64,000 nucleotides of DNA. Source: PALSA-278 sp963760285. Its GTDB lineage: Bacteria; Acidobacteriota; Terriglobia; Acidiferrales; UBA7541. Where the stretch lies: contig CAVXCI010000003.1 in NCBI GenBank assembly GCA_963760285.1, forward strand, positions 434,001 to 498,000, read 5' to 3'. Both the position numbers and the translations under genes were made by a program. A model generated the notes under the pieces. The model searched no databases and was not told where the DNA came from. It saw nothing but the letters and a program-made list of their open reading frames with translations. Below, one piece after another: positions 45,463 to 55,783 of the stretch. Position 1 is the stretch's first letter. Each line of letters begins with the position of its first letter.

Positions 45463-46787
45463 TTATCGCGCATGGACTGTAGCAGGCGCGCGCAGGCTTT
45501 CGCGGCAGGCTTCGATGGTTCGTTTGATATCCGCATCGGTGTGCGCGGCGGAAACAAACAGCGCTTCAAACTGCGATGGCGGCAGCAAAATTCCACGTTG
45601 CAGCATCTGGCGGAAAAACGCCGCATACTTTTTCGTGTCTGATTTCCTCGCGTCTGCGTAATTCCGCACCGGCGACTCCGCAAAGAACAATGTAAGAAGC
45701 GATCCTTCGCAATTCACTTCTCCGTCCACACCCGATTCTTTCATCGCTTCCCGGAATCCCGTCGCCAGGCTTTGGGCTTTGCGGTTCAGCTCATCGTAAA
45801 ATGCCGGCTTCTGAATTTCGCGCAGCACGGCAATCCCCGCGCGCATCGCCAGCGGATTTCCCGAAAGCGTCCCCGCCTGATAGACCGGCCCCAGCGGCGC
45901 CACCATCTCCATAATCTCGCCGCGGCCGCCGTAAGCCGCCACCGGCAATCCGCCGCCGATAATTTTCCCCAGCGTGGTCAGATCGGGCTCGAATGCCATA
46001 AAGCGTCTGCGCGCCGCCATACGCCAGGCGAAATCCGGTGATCACTTCGTCGAAAATCAGCAGCGCGCCATCGCGCTGCGTCGATCTCGCGCAGACCTTC
46101 CAGAAATCCCGGCGCCGGCGGCACCACGCCCATGTTCGCGGCCACCGGCTCGACGATCACCGCCGCAATCGCGCCGCGATGCTGCGCAAACAGTCTGTTC
46201 CACCGCGCCAGGTCGTTGTACGGCGCGTTCAGCGTCAGCGCGCGCAACGCCTCGCGGCACGCCCGGGCTGGACGCAATGCCCAACGTCGCCAGTCCCGAA
46301 CCCGCCTGCGACAAAAAACTGTCCGCATGCCCGTGGTAGCAGCCCTCGAATTTCAGAATCGGATCGCGCGGGTGACCGCCCGCGCCAGGCGCACCGCGCT
46401 CATGGTCGCTTCCGTGCCCGAACTGACAAAGCGCACCTTCTCCACCGACGGCAGCGCGCGGGCAATATCTTCGGCCAGCTCAACTTCCAGCGGCGTGGTC
46501 ATGCCGTAGCTCGTGCCGCGCCGCGCCTGATCCCGACTGCGCTCGGTGACTGCCGGATGCGCGTGCCCCAAAATCAGCGCGCCCCACGAGCAGACGTAAT
46601 CCAGATATTCGCTGCCGTCGGCATCCCAGAGCCGCGCGCCCTCCGCCCGCTCGATCAACAGCGGCTCGCCGCCCACGGCGCCAAACGCGCGCACGGGACT
46701 ATCCACGCCGCCCACCAGCACGCGCTCCGCTCGCGCTCCCATGTCGGCCGATCGCAGATTCCCGTCAGTGAGTTCGTCACCTGTCAT
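45463..46787 (-). CDS. hemL: Glutamate-1-semialdehyde 2,1-aminomutase, frameshifted
   Basis: About 440 residues after repair, with indels near 46,350 and 46,020-46,060. The N-terminal part carries 'VLVGGVDSPVRAFGAVGGEP', 'DYVCSWGALILGHAHPAV' and 'RFVSSGTEATMSAVRLAR'. The C-terminal part has the PLP-lysine motif 'TTLGKIIGGGLPVAAYGG' and 'QAGTLSGNPLAMRAG'. The PLP enzyme makes 5-aminolevulinate from glutamate-1-semialdehyde in the C5 haem pathway. Last gene of the minus-strand haem operon. Frames resume exactly on family sequence, so assembly error rather than decay is likely. Confidence 0.88.
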
Positions 46788-46859
46788 TCGACACCTCGGC
46801 ACATGCGGATTTCCGCACGCCGATTTCATTTCCGATCTTCGCGAGCTCAACGCCGGCGA

Positions 46860-47842
46860 CTACTCTTTCAGCCAGCGCGCCGCATCCTTGGCGTGATAGG
46901 TCAGAATGATGTCGGCGCCGGCGCGCTGAATTCCCGTCAGAATCTCCATCACCACGCGCTGCTCGTCAATCCAGCCGTTGCGCGCCGCCGCTTTCACCAT
47001 GGAATATTCGCCGCTGACGTTGTACGCCGCCACCGGCACGTCAAACCGGTCGCGCACTCGATGAATGATGTCGAGATACGGCAGCGCCGGCTTCACCATC
47101 ACCATGTCCGCGCCTTCTTCCAGGTCCAGCGCCACTTCGCGCAGCGCTTCCCGCGCGTTCGCCGGGTCCATCTGATAGCTGCGCCGGTCGCCGAATTGCG
47201 GCGCCGATTCCGCCGCCTCGCGGAACGGCCCGTAAAACGCCGGAACAATATTTCGCCGCGTAGCTCAGAATCGGCCACGTCCGCGAAGCCGTTGTCATCC
47301 AGCTCGCGCCGGATCGCGCCCACGCGCCCGTCCATCATGTCCGACGGCGCCACAATGTCCGCGCCGGCCCGCGCATGGGAAAGCGCCTCCTCGGCCAGCA
47401 GCTCCAGCGTCGGATCGTTCAGACATTCCTCGCCGCTCGACCACGCCGCAATGCCCGTGGCTGGTGTATTCGCACAGACACACGTCGGTGATCACCAGCA
47501 ATTCCAGTTTGGCCTTGCGAATCGCTTCGATCGCGCGCTGCACCGCGCCCTGCGGCGACGACGCCTCCGACCCGCGCTCGTCCTTCTTCTCCGGGAGCCC
47601 GAACAGAATCACCGCCGGAATTCCCAGCGCCTCCACTTCGCGGCACTCCTCCACAATCTTGTCCACCGACTGCTGGTAAACTCCCGGCATCGAGCTCGAC
47701 TTCCTTGCGCACGCTCCGCTCCCCGGGCACGACGAACATGGGATAAACCAGCCCGCGCGTGCTCAGCTCGCGTTTCGCGCACCATGCCGCGAATCGCCTC
47801 GGTGCGCCGCAACCGCCGCGGCCGGTGAATCGGAAACGTCAT
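46860..47842 (-). CDS. hemB: Porphobilinogen synthase (delta-aminolevulinate dehydratase), frameshifted
   Basis: About 327 residues after repair. ATG 47842 follows GGGAG. Segments in order: 'RTEAIRGMVRET', 'YPMFVVPGERSV', 'MPGVYQQSVDKIVEECREVE', 'GIPAVILFGLPEKKDERGSE', the metal-binding 'DVCLCEYTSHGHCG', then 'MDPANAREALREVALDLEEG', and the Schiff-base lysine in 'MVMVKPALPYLDII'. Two single-base insertions are readable near 47,235-47,265 (GGCG for GCG, and GCCG for GCG) plus others between 47,440 and 47,800. It condenses two 5-aminolevulinates. The cysteines suggest the zinc-type active site. Confidence 0.88.
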
Positions 47843-47885
47843 GCGACGCTCCCTTTGCCTGCTGCTGCTGCTCGCATAGATGCCG

Positions 47886-48683
47886 CTATAGCGCCTCCGC
47901 CAGATCCCGCCGCTTGTGCTCCTTCGCTTCCACGCCACCGTACAGTCCGGCTGCGCGAATCGCCGCGGCAGTCGTCGGCCCCATCGCCGCCAGGGCGGTC
48001 TGCTCGCGAAATGCCGCGCAACATCTCCGCGCCCAACAAATCGCCCAGCGCGTGAAACGCCGACGGGCTGGCCAGCGTCATCGCGTCCACTTCTCCCTGC
48101 CGCAATGCGCGCACGCCAACATCCGCCGCGCTCCGCCGATTCTGTGCGATACGCCACAACTTCTGTCACTTCCGCGCCCGCTCGCTCGCAACGCGGTCGG
48201 CAGTATCGCTGTCCGCGCGGTCGCTGCGTGGGTAGCAGGACCCGCGTGCCTTTCATCCGAGACTCCAATTCCGCCGCCAGTTCTCTCCCACTGATGCCGT
48301 GTCGCGACGAAACTCAGCTGTAAAGCCCGCGTCTGCCGCGGCCGCCGCCGTCGCTGGCCCCACTGCCGCAATTTCCAGCTTCTCCGATCTGTGCAATTGG
48401 CCAGCACGCCTAACTCCCGGTCCGCGCTCCGAGAACAAATTGCGCGGCATTGGCGCTGGTGAAAATCAGCCAGTCGAATTTCGCAAGATCCGCAGCGCAC
48501 CATCCAATCCGATGCGAAATCCGTGCACTTCCATGAACGAATCAGCGGCAATAGCAGCACTTCCGCGCCCATCTCTTCCAACGCGCGCTGCAATCCGCCG
48601 GATTGCTCTGCTGCCCGCGTCACGACGATTCGCCTGCCGCGCCAGGTCGCTGTTTCAACCGTTGCCCGTCTCTTTTCAACCAA
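47886..48683 (-). CDS. hemD: Uroporphyrinogen-III synthase, frameshifted
   Basis: About 265 residues after repair. The start is probably TTG 48683, overlapping the hemC end. The readable pieces 'WRGRRIVVTRAAEQSGGLQR', 'LEEMGAEVLLLPLI', 'LEIAAVGPATAAAAADAGF' and 'GEVDAMTLASPSAFHALGDL' match the two alternating lobes of HemD (first-lobe TRxxxQ motif and central TSxxA/SPS segment). Sequence conservation in this family is low, so operon position between hemC and hemB carries much of the evidence. The enzyme closes and inverts ring D of hydroxymethylbilane. Stop TAG at 47886-47888 in the repaired frame. Confidence 0.72.
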
Positions 48684-49644
48684 CGTTTCTGCCCGCCAAG
48701 CGCAGCAATCGTCCCGCTCCCGCCTTCAGAAGCGCCTGCGCCAGATCGCGCGCCCAACGTCTTCAGGTTCGCTCGTGCGGTCCCCGCGCCGATTCTCGCA
48801 CCGATTCGCTCGCCATCCGCCGCCAGGACACACGCTTCAAGCACGATTTCTCCGCTATCCAGTTGCGCCCACGCGCCCAATCGGTACCTGGCAACCGCCC
48901 TCCAGCCGCGCCAGCAGCGCGCGCTCCGCGGTCACGCACGCGCTGGTCTCCGTGATCATCCAGCTCTGCCAACGCCGTCGTCAGTTCCACATCGCTCAGC
49001 GCGAGCTTCGACGCACAAGGGCGCCCTGTCCCGCCGCCGGTAGCATCACATCCGTGTCCAGATACTTCTGTGATGCGCTCCGTCAAGCCCAGGCGCTGCA
49101 ATCCCGCGCACGCCAGCACAATCGCGTCAAACTGCCCTGCGCTCCAATTTTCGCAGCCGCGTATCCACGTTTCCGCGCAACTCGCGCATTTCCGAGTATT
49201 TGCCGCGCACGCGATTCCGCAATTGCGCCTGCCGCCGCAGACTGCTTGTCCCCACGCGCATCGCGCACGCATCAGCGCAACGCCGTCGCAGACTTCGCCA
49301 TCGCGCGAAAAACGCCATCGCGCGCAATCAGACAGTCCCGCGCGTCGCCGCGCCGCGTAATCGCCGCGAAGCATCAGGCCCCGGGGCAATCTCCGTGGGC
49401 ACATCTTTCATGCTGTGCACAGCCAGATCCACTCTCCCGCCAGCAGCGCATCCTCGATCTCCTTGATGAAAACGCCCTTCCCGCCCATTGCAGAAATCGG
49501 CCTGCTCAGTTGCGCGGTCCCCTGCCGTGCGGATGGGAACAATTTCGGCTTCCACGCCGCATTCTGTCCGCAATCGCTCGTGAATGTGATCGCCTGCCAC
49601 ATGCGCCAGCGCGCTCCCTCGCGAGCCGATTCGCAGCGCATTCA
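48676..49644 (-). CDS. hemC: Hydroxymethylbilane synthase (porphobilinogen deaminase), frameshifted
   Basis: About 320 residues after repair. The N-terminus 'LRIGSRGSALA' then 'ERLRTECGVEAEIVPIRTAG' and 'GGKGVFIKEIEDALL' is typical of HemC. Further pieces include 'LAVHSMKDVPTEIAPG' (HSxKDxP), 'GTSSLRRQAQL' (substrate-binding Arg pair) and the C-terminal 'ALLKAGAGRLLRLAGRNVG'. The start is uncertain: TTG 49644 is in frame with RIGSR, ATG 49641 is not. The dipyrromethane-binding Cys lies in a disturbed part and could not be confirmed. It polymerises four porphobilinogens. Tandem position hemA-hemC-hemD is standard. Confidence 0.85.
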
Positions 49645-50952
49645 ATTCTGTCCTCGTCCGCCGCGAAAAGGTCGCGCAGAATTTCCGCTTCCTCGATGCG
49701 CTCTCGCAGGCTCCGTGAGCGTGCCGCAGCCGCTGCGCTGGTCCCTTTAATAAATGATCCACCAAATTTTCCGTGAGCAGCTCCATCTCCTGACGCTCCG
49801 CTGGCGCGAAATGGGCCAGCGCGCTCTGCTGCTCGCTGCAAGAAAGCGCGGCGCTCCTCGTGCAGTCGCCGTCGCAAATCCTCGATCAGCGTCAGGCCTC
49901 CACACTGTTGCGCCAGGCATCGAACTTCCCTATCTGCTCCTCCACCAGCGCTTCGGCGCGCGGAATTTCCGCCTCGCGCGCGTGACGATTGCGCTCCACG
50001 ATTTCGCCCAGGTCGTCCACATTATAGAGATAGGCGTTATACACATTCGCTCGCTTCGCATCCACGTTTCGCGGCACGCCCAGGTCCATCACGAACACCG
50101 CGCGCCCTTCGCGCGCCGCCATCGACTCCTTCCAGCAGTCGCGCGGTCCACCACCGTCGCTCCGCCGCTCACCGAGGTCACAATCACGTCCGCCCAGCTC
50201 ATCAACGATTCAAGAAATCCCACCCCGCAGCCTCCGCGGCATAGCGCCGCGCCAGCTCTTCCGCGCGTTCCGGTGACCGGTTCACAATCCGCAGCTCGCC
50301 GATTCCGCGCTGTCGCAAGTGCACAATCACCTGCTTCGCCACTGCGCCTGCTCCCACAATCAACGCGCGAGTGTCCTTTCAATTCGCCAAAAACGCTTTC
50401 CGCCAGCTTCACTCCCGCGATACGCCACGGACACCGGCCGCGTTCCCAACTCCGTTTCCGAGCGCACCCGCTTGCCCACTTCCAGCGCGCTCTGAAACAG
50501 CCGATTCAGCACCGGCCCGGTAGTCCCGTGTTCCAGCGCCTTTCCGTAGGCTTCCCGCACCTGGCCCAGAATCTCCGCTTCGCCCAGCAGCATCGAATCG
50601 AGTCCCGCCGCCACGCGAAACAGATGCTGCGCCGCGTCCGCGCCGCTATGCCGATAAATTCGCCCGTTGATCTCGTCCGGCCGCAAACCGTGGAAAGCCG
50701 TCAGAAACTCCGCCAGCGCTTCATGCGCCTCCGCTGAACTGCCGTTGGCCACGCCATACACTTCGCTGCGGTTGCACGTGGAGAGAATCACCGCTTCCTC
50801 CACAATTCCCTTCAGGCACAATTCGTCCGCCGCGTGCAGCGCCTGCTCCGGCGTGAACGACCATCCGCTCGCGCATTTCCACCGTTGCGCTGCGGTGATT
50901 GCAACCCACCAGCGCCAGACGAAAACCACCGGCTTCGTGTCTGTGCTCCCAT
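49642..50952 (-). CDS. hemA: Glutamyl-tRNA reductase, frameshifted
   Basis: About 437 residues after repair. Diagnostic pieces: 'VGCNHRSATVEMRERM' (N-terminus), 'ILSTCNRSEVYGV' with the nucleophilic Cys, 'HLFRVAAGLDSMLLGEAEIL' and 'QVREAYGKALEHG', 'FQSALEVGKRVRSETELG', 'VFVMDLGVPRNVDAKRANVY' and 'YNVDDLGEIVERNRHAREAE', and a C-terminal dimerisation helix ('ERQEMELLTENLVDHLLKGP'). It makes glutamate-1-semialdehyde from Glu-tRNA, the committed step of haem synthesis. The ATG at 50952 overlaps the upstream ccsA stop as TGATG, so translation is coupled. Confidence 0.88.
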
Positions 50953-51769
50953 CAGAAGTACTTGTGAAATCCCGTCAGGTAGAGATTCACCAACGTGTAG
51001 CTGAACAGCACCAGCAGGAAACACAGCGCGCAGAACCGCGCTACGCGCGGCCCGCGCCACGCCGCTCTTCCGCCCAGCCATAGATAAATTCCGTAAAGCA
51101 CCAGAATCGCAAAAGTGAATAAAACTTTGGGATCGCTGCCAGGACAAGAATCCGTTTACACGCTTATCCCACACAAACCCCAACACCAGACTCAGGCTGG
51201 ACGCCGCCAGCCCCACCCACACGCTGCTGCGGCTCATGCGGTTCAGCACGTCCAGTGGCGGAAACCGCCAGAAGGTCCGCCCCGGGCGCCGCTCCCGCAG
51301 GATACGGCTCTGCAATATAAAGATGATGCTCAAAATAAAGGACAGCGCAAACGCCGCATATCCCAGTATCCCCATGGTGATGTGCAGCGCCAGCATCGCG
51401 CCACGGCCCGGCGAAACCGGCGGAGGCGCGCTGGGCACGAAGATCGCCAGCGAAATCTGCCAAATCAGGAGGAACGGCAGCACCACCGCTCCCACCGACG
51501 GCTGCCGGTGCCAGCATTCCAGCGACAAAATAAATCACCGCCAGCAACCACGCAAACAGCGACATCGAGCCCCACAGATCGTCGTAGGGAATCGAATGCG
51601 TCCACCGCGACCGTTCCATCAGCGCCAGGTAGTGCGCCAGGATGGCTGTCGCCCAGCAGCAAGGACGCCAGCCCGCCCATCCAGCGTTTTCTTCATAAAG
51701 AAAGCCGATATATCCCGCCAAGCTAGCCGCGTAAAGGCCCAGGCTTATATCGAAAAGTGGCCGATGCAT
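50952..51769 (-). CDS. CcsA/HemX-like cytochrome c assembly membrane protein, frameshifted
   Basis: About 272 residues after repair, with around eight membrane helices. It starts 'MHRPLFDISLGLYAASLAGY' at 51769. Readable pieces are 'WGSMSLFAWLLAVIYFVAG', 'HITMGILGYAAFALSFILSI', 'LGLVWDKRVNGFLSW'-type sequence near the WWD-equivalent region, and the end 'VNLYLTGFHKYF'. The family handles haem at the cytoplasmic membrane (CcsA, CcmC) or, as HemX in Bacillus, lies in the hemAXCDBL operon and affects glutamyl-tRNA reductase level. Location directly before hemA and the overlapping TGATG favour the HemX-type role. First gene of the minus-strand haem operon. Confidence 0.8.
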
Positions 51770-51911
51770 CGCGATTGCCGCCGGTAGGAGGTGAGGCTGC
51801 GCTATTATAGCCAATCAAGCTCGGCGCAGGCAGAAACCATGTGTCCCGCCGATTCCGGAGCCGGAATCAATAGCCGTCGTCAATATATAGAATAAGGATG
51901 TCCCTGCACCA

Positions 51912-52982
51912 ATGATGCCTTCCGCAACCATTTCCCGAAAAGAACTGTTCCTGCGCGCCTGCCGTTGTCAACCGGTGGAACGCGTCCCGGTATGGATCAT
52001 GCGCCAGGCGGACGCTATCTGCCAGAATATCAGGCTCTGCGCCGAAGTCATTCATTTCTGGAAGTCTGCAAAACGCCGGAATTCGCTGCGGAAGTTTCCT
52101 TGCAGCCTTTCATCGTCTCGGCGTGGACGCCATCATCGTGTTCAGCGATATTCTGATCGTCGCTGAAGCCATGGGCCTGGAGCTTCGCATTCCCGATAGC
52201 GGACCGGTTCTTCCTTCGCCCGTTCGCGACGAATCCGCCGTTCGTGCTCTCCGGGAATTTGACCCGCTCGCCGCCACCGGTTTCGTCCCGCTGCCATTTC
52301 CCGGATTTGCCGGACAGTGGGCGATGGCGTCCCCGTCATCGGTTTTGCCGCCGCTCCCTGGACGCTGGCCTGCTACATGGCCGAAGGCTCGGTGCATGGC
52401 GAACTGAAACACATCAAGCGCATGCTCTATTCCGCGCCCGCGCTCCTTCATTCCCTGCTGGACCGCATCGCCATCGCCACGGCCAAGTATCTTCGCGCGC
52501 AAATTGACGCCGGCGCTTCCGCCGTCCAGCTTTTCGATACCTGGGCCGGTGAACTCACCGCCGGGCAGTACGAGACCTTTGCGCTTCCCTCCACGCAGAA
52601 ACTTATCGAAGAGCTTAACGCTGGAAAAACGCCCGTAATTCTTTATGCCCGCGGCGCATCCCACCTGCTCCGCGCCATGGTCCGCTCCCGCGCCACGGTC
52701 CTCAGCGTGGATTGGCGCACAAGTCTTTGCGACGTTCGCCGCATCGCCGGCGCTCGCATCGCTCTGCAGGGCAATGTTGATCCCGCCGCGCTTCTCGCCT
52801 CGCCGGAGATTGCCGCCGAAGCCGCGCGCCGCGCCGTCGAGCAGACCGGAGGCGTGGGACACATCCTCAATCTTGGTCACGGCATCCTTCCGGACACTCC
52901 CGTGGAAAACGCCCAGGCTTTCGTCCGCGCCGGCCAATCCATTGCGCTGCCTCTGGTCCTCGCCGCGGAAGTGCAAGGATAA
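51912..52982 (+). CDS. hemE: Uroporphyrinogen decarboxylase, frameshifted
   Basis: About 356 residues after repair. 'PVERVPVWIMRQA' then, one base later, 'GRYLPEYQALR' is the HemE N-terminal signature (RQAGRYLPEY). Then come 'DAIIVFSDILIVAEAMGLEL', 'GDGVPVIGFAAAPWTLACYM', 'GASAVQLFDTWAGELTAGQY', 'ALQGNVDPAALLASPE' and 'GHILNLGHGILPDTPVENAQ'. Indels at about 52,000 (one G missing in GGCGGAC), 52,108 (one T extra) and 52,310. The enzyme removes four carboxyls to give coproporphyrinogen III. Divergent from ccsA/hemX 142 bp away, so the two haem transcripts share a regulatory region. Start ATGATG at 51912; the second ATG is equally possible. Confidence 0.9.
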
Positions 52983-52991
52983 CGGCGCGAC

Positions 52992-54398
52992 GTGAGCGAA
53001 TCCTTCCCCACTCTGCGCGCTTCCGACCTCGAAGTTTCCGAGGAATTCCTCGCGAAATACAATCGGCCCGGTCCGCGTTACACCAGCTATCCCACTGCTC
53101 CCGTCTGGCAGGACGATTTCGGTCCTCCCGATTTCCTGACCTCTGCCGCCGAGGCCAATTCGCGCGGCACGCCGGTCTCGCTTTACATGCACATTCCTTT
53201 TTGCGAGAGCTTGTGCCTTTTCTGCGCCTGCAACGTCTCCATCCAGCGCGACAAGAATGTCGCCATTCCTTATCTCGCCGCCCTGAAGCAGGAAATTGAC
53301 CAGGCCAGCCGCCATGTTTCGCGCGACCGCGGGATCATCCAGTTCCATTGGGGCGGCGGAACGCCCACCTATCTCACACCCGCGCAGATGGAAGACCTTT
53401 TCGAATTTACGCGCGCGCGCTTCACCTTCTCTCCTGGCGCTGAAATTGGAATCGAGGTGGATCCGCGGGTAACTTCCCGCGCCCATCTGGAATCCCTCCG
53501 CCGCCTGGGATTCAACCGCCTCAGCCTCGGTATTCAGGATTTCAATCCCCTGGTGCAGGAAACCATTCACCGCGTTCAGCCCTATGAATTGACGCGCGAT
53601 CTCATGCTCGCCGCCCGCGAACTTGGCTTTCAGAGCCTAAACGTTGATTTGATTTATGGTCTTCCCCACCAGACTGCCGCGGGCTTCGCGGATACTGTCG
53701 CCAAAGTTCTCACTCTCTCGCCTGACCGCGTGGCCATGTTCAGCTATGCCCATGTCCCCTGGCTGAAAAAGCAGCAGGGCAGCTTCGCCGCGCATCTCCC
53801 CGAAGGCATGGAAAAATTCCGCATTTTTCGCGCGGGACTGGAAGCCTTCCTCAATGCCGGCTTCCTTTATATCGGCATGGACCACTTCGCCCGCCCCAGC
53901 GACGAGCTGGCCGTCGCCCAGCGCAATGGCACTCTGCATCGTAATTTCCAGGGCTACACCACCAAGGCCGGCGCTGATCTCTACGGGATGGGCGTTAGCG
54001 CCATCAGCAGCGTCGGGTCCGTCTACGCGCAGAATGCACGCGAAGTCCCCGCTTACCAGGACGCCATCGCTTCCAGCGGCCTCGCCACTCGCCGCGGTTT
54101 CCATCTCACGCCCGACGATCTCCTCCGCCGCGACGTAATCAGCCGATTGCTCTGCCACGCCCTCCTGCGTAAGCGGGATATCGAACAGAAATACGCGCTC
54201 AGTTTTGACGACTACTTCGCGCCGGAGCTCGCCGCCGTGAAACCTTTGCAGGATGACGGCCTCGTGGTCCACTCCGCCGGCGAAATCCGCGCCACTCCGC
54301 TGGGCCATGTTTTCATCCGCAATCTGGCCATGCTCTTTGACCGCTATCTCCGCGAACAGCAAATGGACCAGCGCCCGCTTTTCTCCCGCACTCTCTGA
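52992..54398 (+). CDS. hemN: Oxygen-independent coproporphyrinogen-III oxidase
   Basis: 468 residues, GTG start at 52992, 9 bp after hemE. The N-terminal 'KYNRPGPRYTSYPTAPVW' and the radical-SAM cluster 'CESLCLFCACN' (CxxxCxxCxC) mark true HemN rather than the HemW look-alike. Also 'FHWGGGTPTYLTP', 'GIEVDPR', 'LSLGIQDFNPLVQETIHRVQ' and 'NVDLIYGLPHQT'. It converts coproporphyrinogen III to protoporphyrinogen IX with two SAM molecules and needs no oxygen. The protein is intact, with no indel. Central member of the hemE-hemN-hemY group. Confidence 0.95.
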   Translation: MSESFPTLRASDLEVSEEFLAKYNRPGPRYTSYPTAPVWQDDFGPPDFLTSAAEANSRGTPVSLYMHIPFCESLCLFCACNVSIQRDKNVAIPYLAALKQEIDQASRHVSRDRGIIQFHWGGGTPTYLTPAQMEDLFEFTRARFTFSPGAEIGIEVDPRVTSRAHLESLRRLGFNRLSLGIQDFNPLVQETIHRVQPYELTRDLMLAARELGFQSLNVDLIYGLPHQTAAGFADTVAKVLTLSPDRVAMFSYAHVPWLKKQQGSFAAHLPEGMEKFRIFRAGLEAFLNAGFLYIGMDHFARPSDELAVAQRNGTLHRNFQGYTTKAGADLYGMGVSAISSVGSVYAQNAREVPAYQDAIASSGLATRRGFHLTPDDLLRRDVISRLLCHALLRKRDIEQKYALSFDDYFAPELAAVKPLQDDGLVVHSAGEIRATPLGHVFIRNLAMLFDRYLREQQMDQRPLFSRTL

Positions 54399-54406
54399 GG
54401 CCGCCA

Positions 54407-55771
54407 TTGAAAAGAGCCTGCGTCATCGGCGGCGGGATTTCCGGATTGGCGTGCCTCCATCGCCTGCGCCAGTCGGGCGTGGACGCCTGCCTGCTTGAAA
54501 GCTCTTCCGGCCCCGGCGGGGTGATCACCACAGTCGCTCAGAACGGTTTCCTCTTCGAAGCCGGCCCGCAAAGTTTTCTCCTCACTGATGCCTTGCGGAC
54601 CCTAGTCCGCGAATTGAATCTCGAGAATGAGATCGTCACCGCCGACCCAAAGGCGCCGCGTTTCGTCCTCCGCAAAGGACGCCTCCACGAAATTCCCATG
54701 GCCCCCGGCGCGATTCTCCGCACTTCGTTGCTCGGTCTGGGAACGAAAGCACGGCTCATCGCTGAACCTCTTCGCCGTTCGCGCCCACCCTCGCGCGAAG
54801 AAACTGTCGCCGATTTTGTCCGCCGCAAATTCGGCAGCGAAATTCTCGATTATCTGGTCGCTCCATTTATTTCCGGCGTCTACGCTGGCGACCCGGAAAA
54901 GCTCAGCCTGGCAAGTTCATTCCCTTCGGCCGCGGAATGGGAGCGTGACTATGGCAGTGTGATTCGCGGCGCAATGAAGTCCGCCAAATCTTCCGGTCCC
55001 CGCCCCCCGCTGGCATCCTTTCGCGGCGGCATGGGTACCCTCCCCGCGCGGCTGGCCCAATCGCTGCACGGGTCAATCCAATTCGGCGTCGCTGCCTCTT
55101 CGCTGTCATTCGAGCGCGGCCAATTCCACGTCGCCACGGAAAACGCCGCCGTGCCCCTCCCGAATTCCTTCGACGCCGTTGTCCTCGCCACTCCCGCTTA
55201 TGTCTCCGCGCGCCGGCTGCCCAATGCAGCTTCCGCTCTCCGCGACCTGCTCCTGGGGATCTCCTATGCGCCTGTCGCTGTCGTCGCTGCGGGATATTCC
55301 GATAAACAAATCGGCAGCCCGGTTCGTGGATTCGGTTTTCTCGTTCCCCGCAAAGAGGGCTGCACCATACTCGGCACCGTCTGGAACTCCTCGCTCTTTC
55401 CCGGTCGCGCGCCCGAGGGAATGTCTGTGCTCACCAGTTTTGCCGGCGGCGCCACGGACTTGAAAATCACGCAGGCGAGCGACGCGGATATTTTGGATAA
55501 AGTGGCCAGCGAGAACGCCAGAATCATGCGGATCAGCGGGCCGCCCATTGAGCACGCCATCTTCCGTTACCCGCGCGCGCTCCCGCAGTACACACTTGGC
55601 CACGCGCAACGGATTGGCGCCATTCAGGAAGGTCTGAACAATCTGCCGGGACTTTTCCTCACCGGCAATTACCTCGCTGGTCCGTCCATCGGGAATTGCG
55701 TGGAACACGCCACTCGCACCGCCGAAGCTGTCCGCGCATTTCTCCCGTCCGGTGCAGGCGCCAGCCCGTAA
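54407..55771 (+). CDS. hemY: Protoporphyrinogen oxidase, HemY type
   Basis: 454 residues, apparent TTG start at 54407, 8 bp after hemN. FAD-binding Rossmann motif 'ACVIGGGISGLACLHRLRQ' and 'SSGPGGVITT' (GG motif), 'FEAGPQSFL', 'FISGVYAGDPEKLSLASSFP' (family signature) and C-terminal FAD contact 'GLFLTGNYLAGPSIGNCVEH'. It oxidises protoporphyrinogen IX (or coproporphyrinogen III in the alternative route). As HemN is encoded just upstream, the protoporphyrin route is favoured. Ferrochelatase is not in this window. It ends 12 bp from the convergent thioesterase gene. Confidence 0.93.
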   Translation: MKRACVIGGGISGLACLHRLRQSGVDACLLESSSGPGGVITTVAQNGFLFEAGPQSFLLTDALRTLVRELNLENEIVTADPKAPRFVLRKGRLHEIPMAPGAILRTSLLGLGTKARLIAEPLRRSRPPSREETVADFVRRKFGSEILDYLVAPFISGVYAGDPEKLSLASSFPSAAEWERDYGSVIRGAMKSAKSSGPRPPLASFRGGMGTLPARLAQSLHGSIQFGVAASSLSFERGQFHVATENAAVPLPNSFDAVVLATPAYVSARRLPNAASALRDLLLGISYAPVAVVAAGYSDKQIGSPVRGFGFLVPRKEGCTILGTVWNSSLFPGRAPEGMSVLTSFAGGATDLKITQASDADILDKVASENARIMRISGPPIEHAIFRYPRALPQYTLGHAQRIGAIQEGLNNLPGLFLTGNYLAGPSIGNCVEHATRTAEAVRAFLPSGAGASP

Positions 55772-55783
55772 ATTGCTTGCAGT

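Noticed and set aside
52110..53570. 486-codon open frame on the minus strand
   Set aside because: It lies antisense to hemE and hemN, which have clear families; the antisense translation shows no recognisable protein. GC-rich genes often give such shadows.
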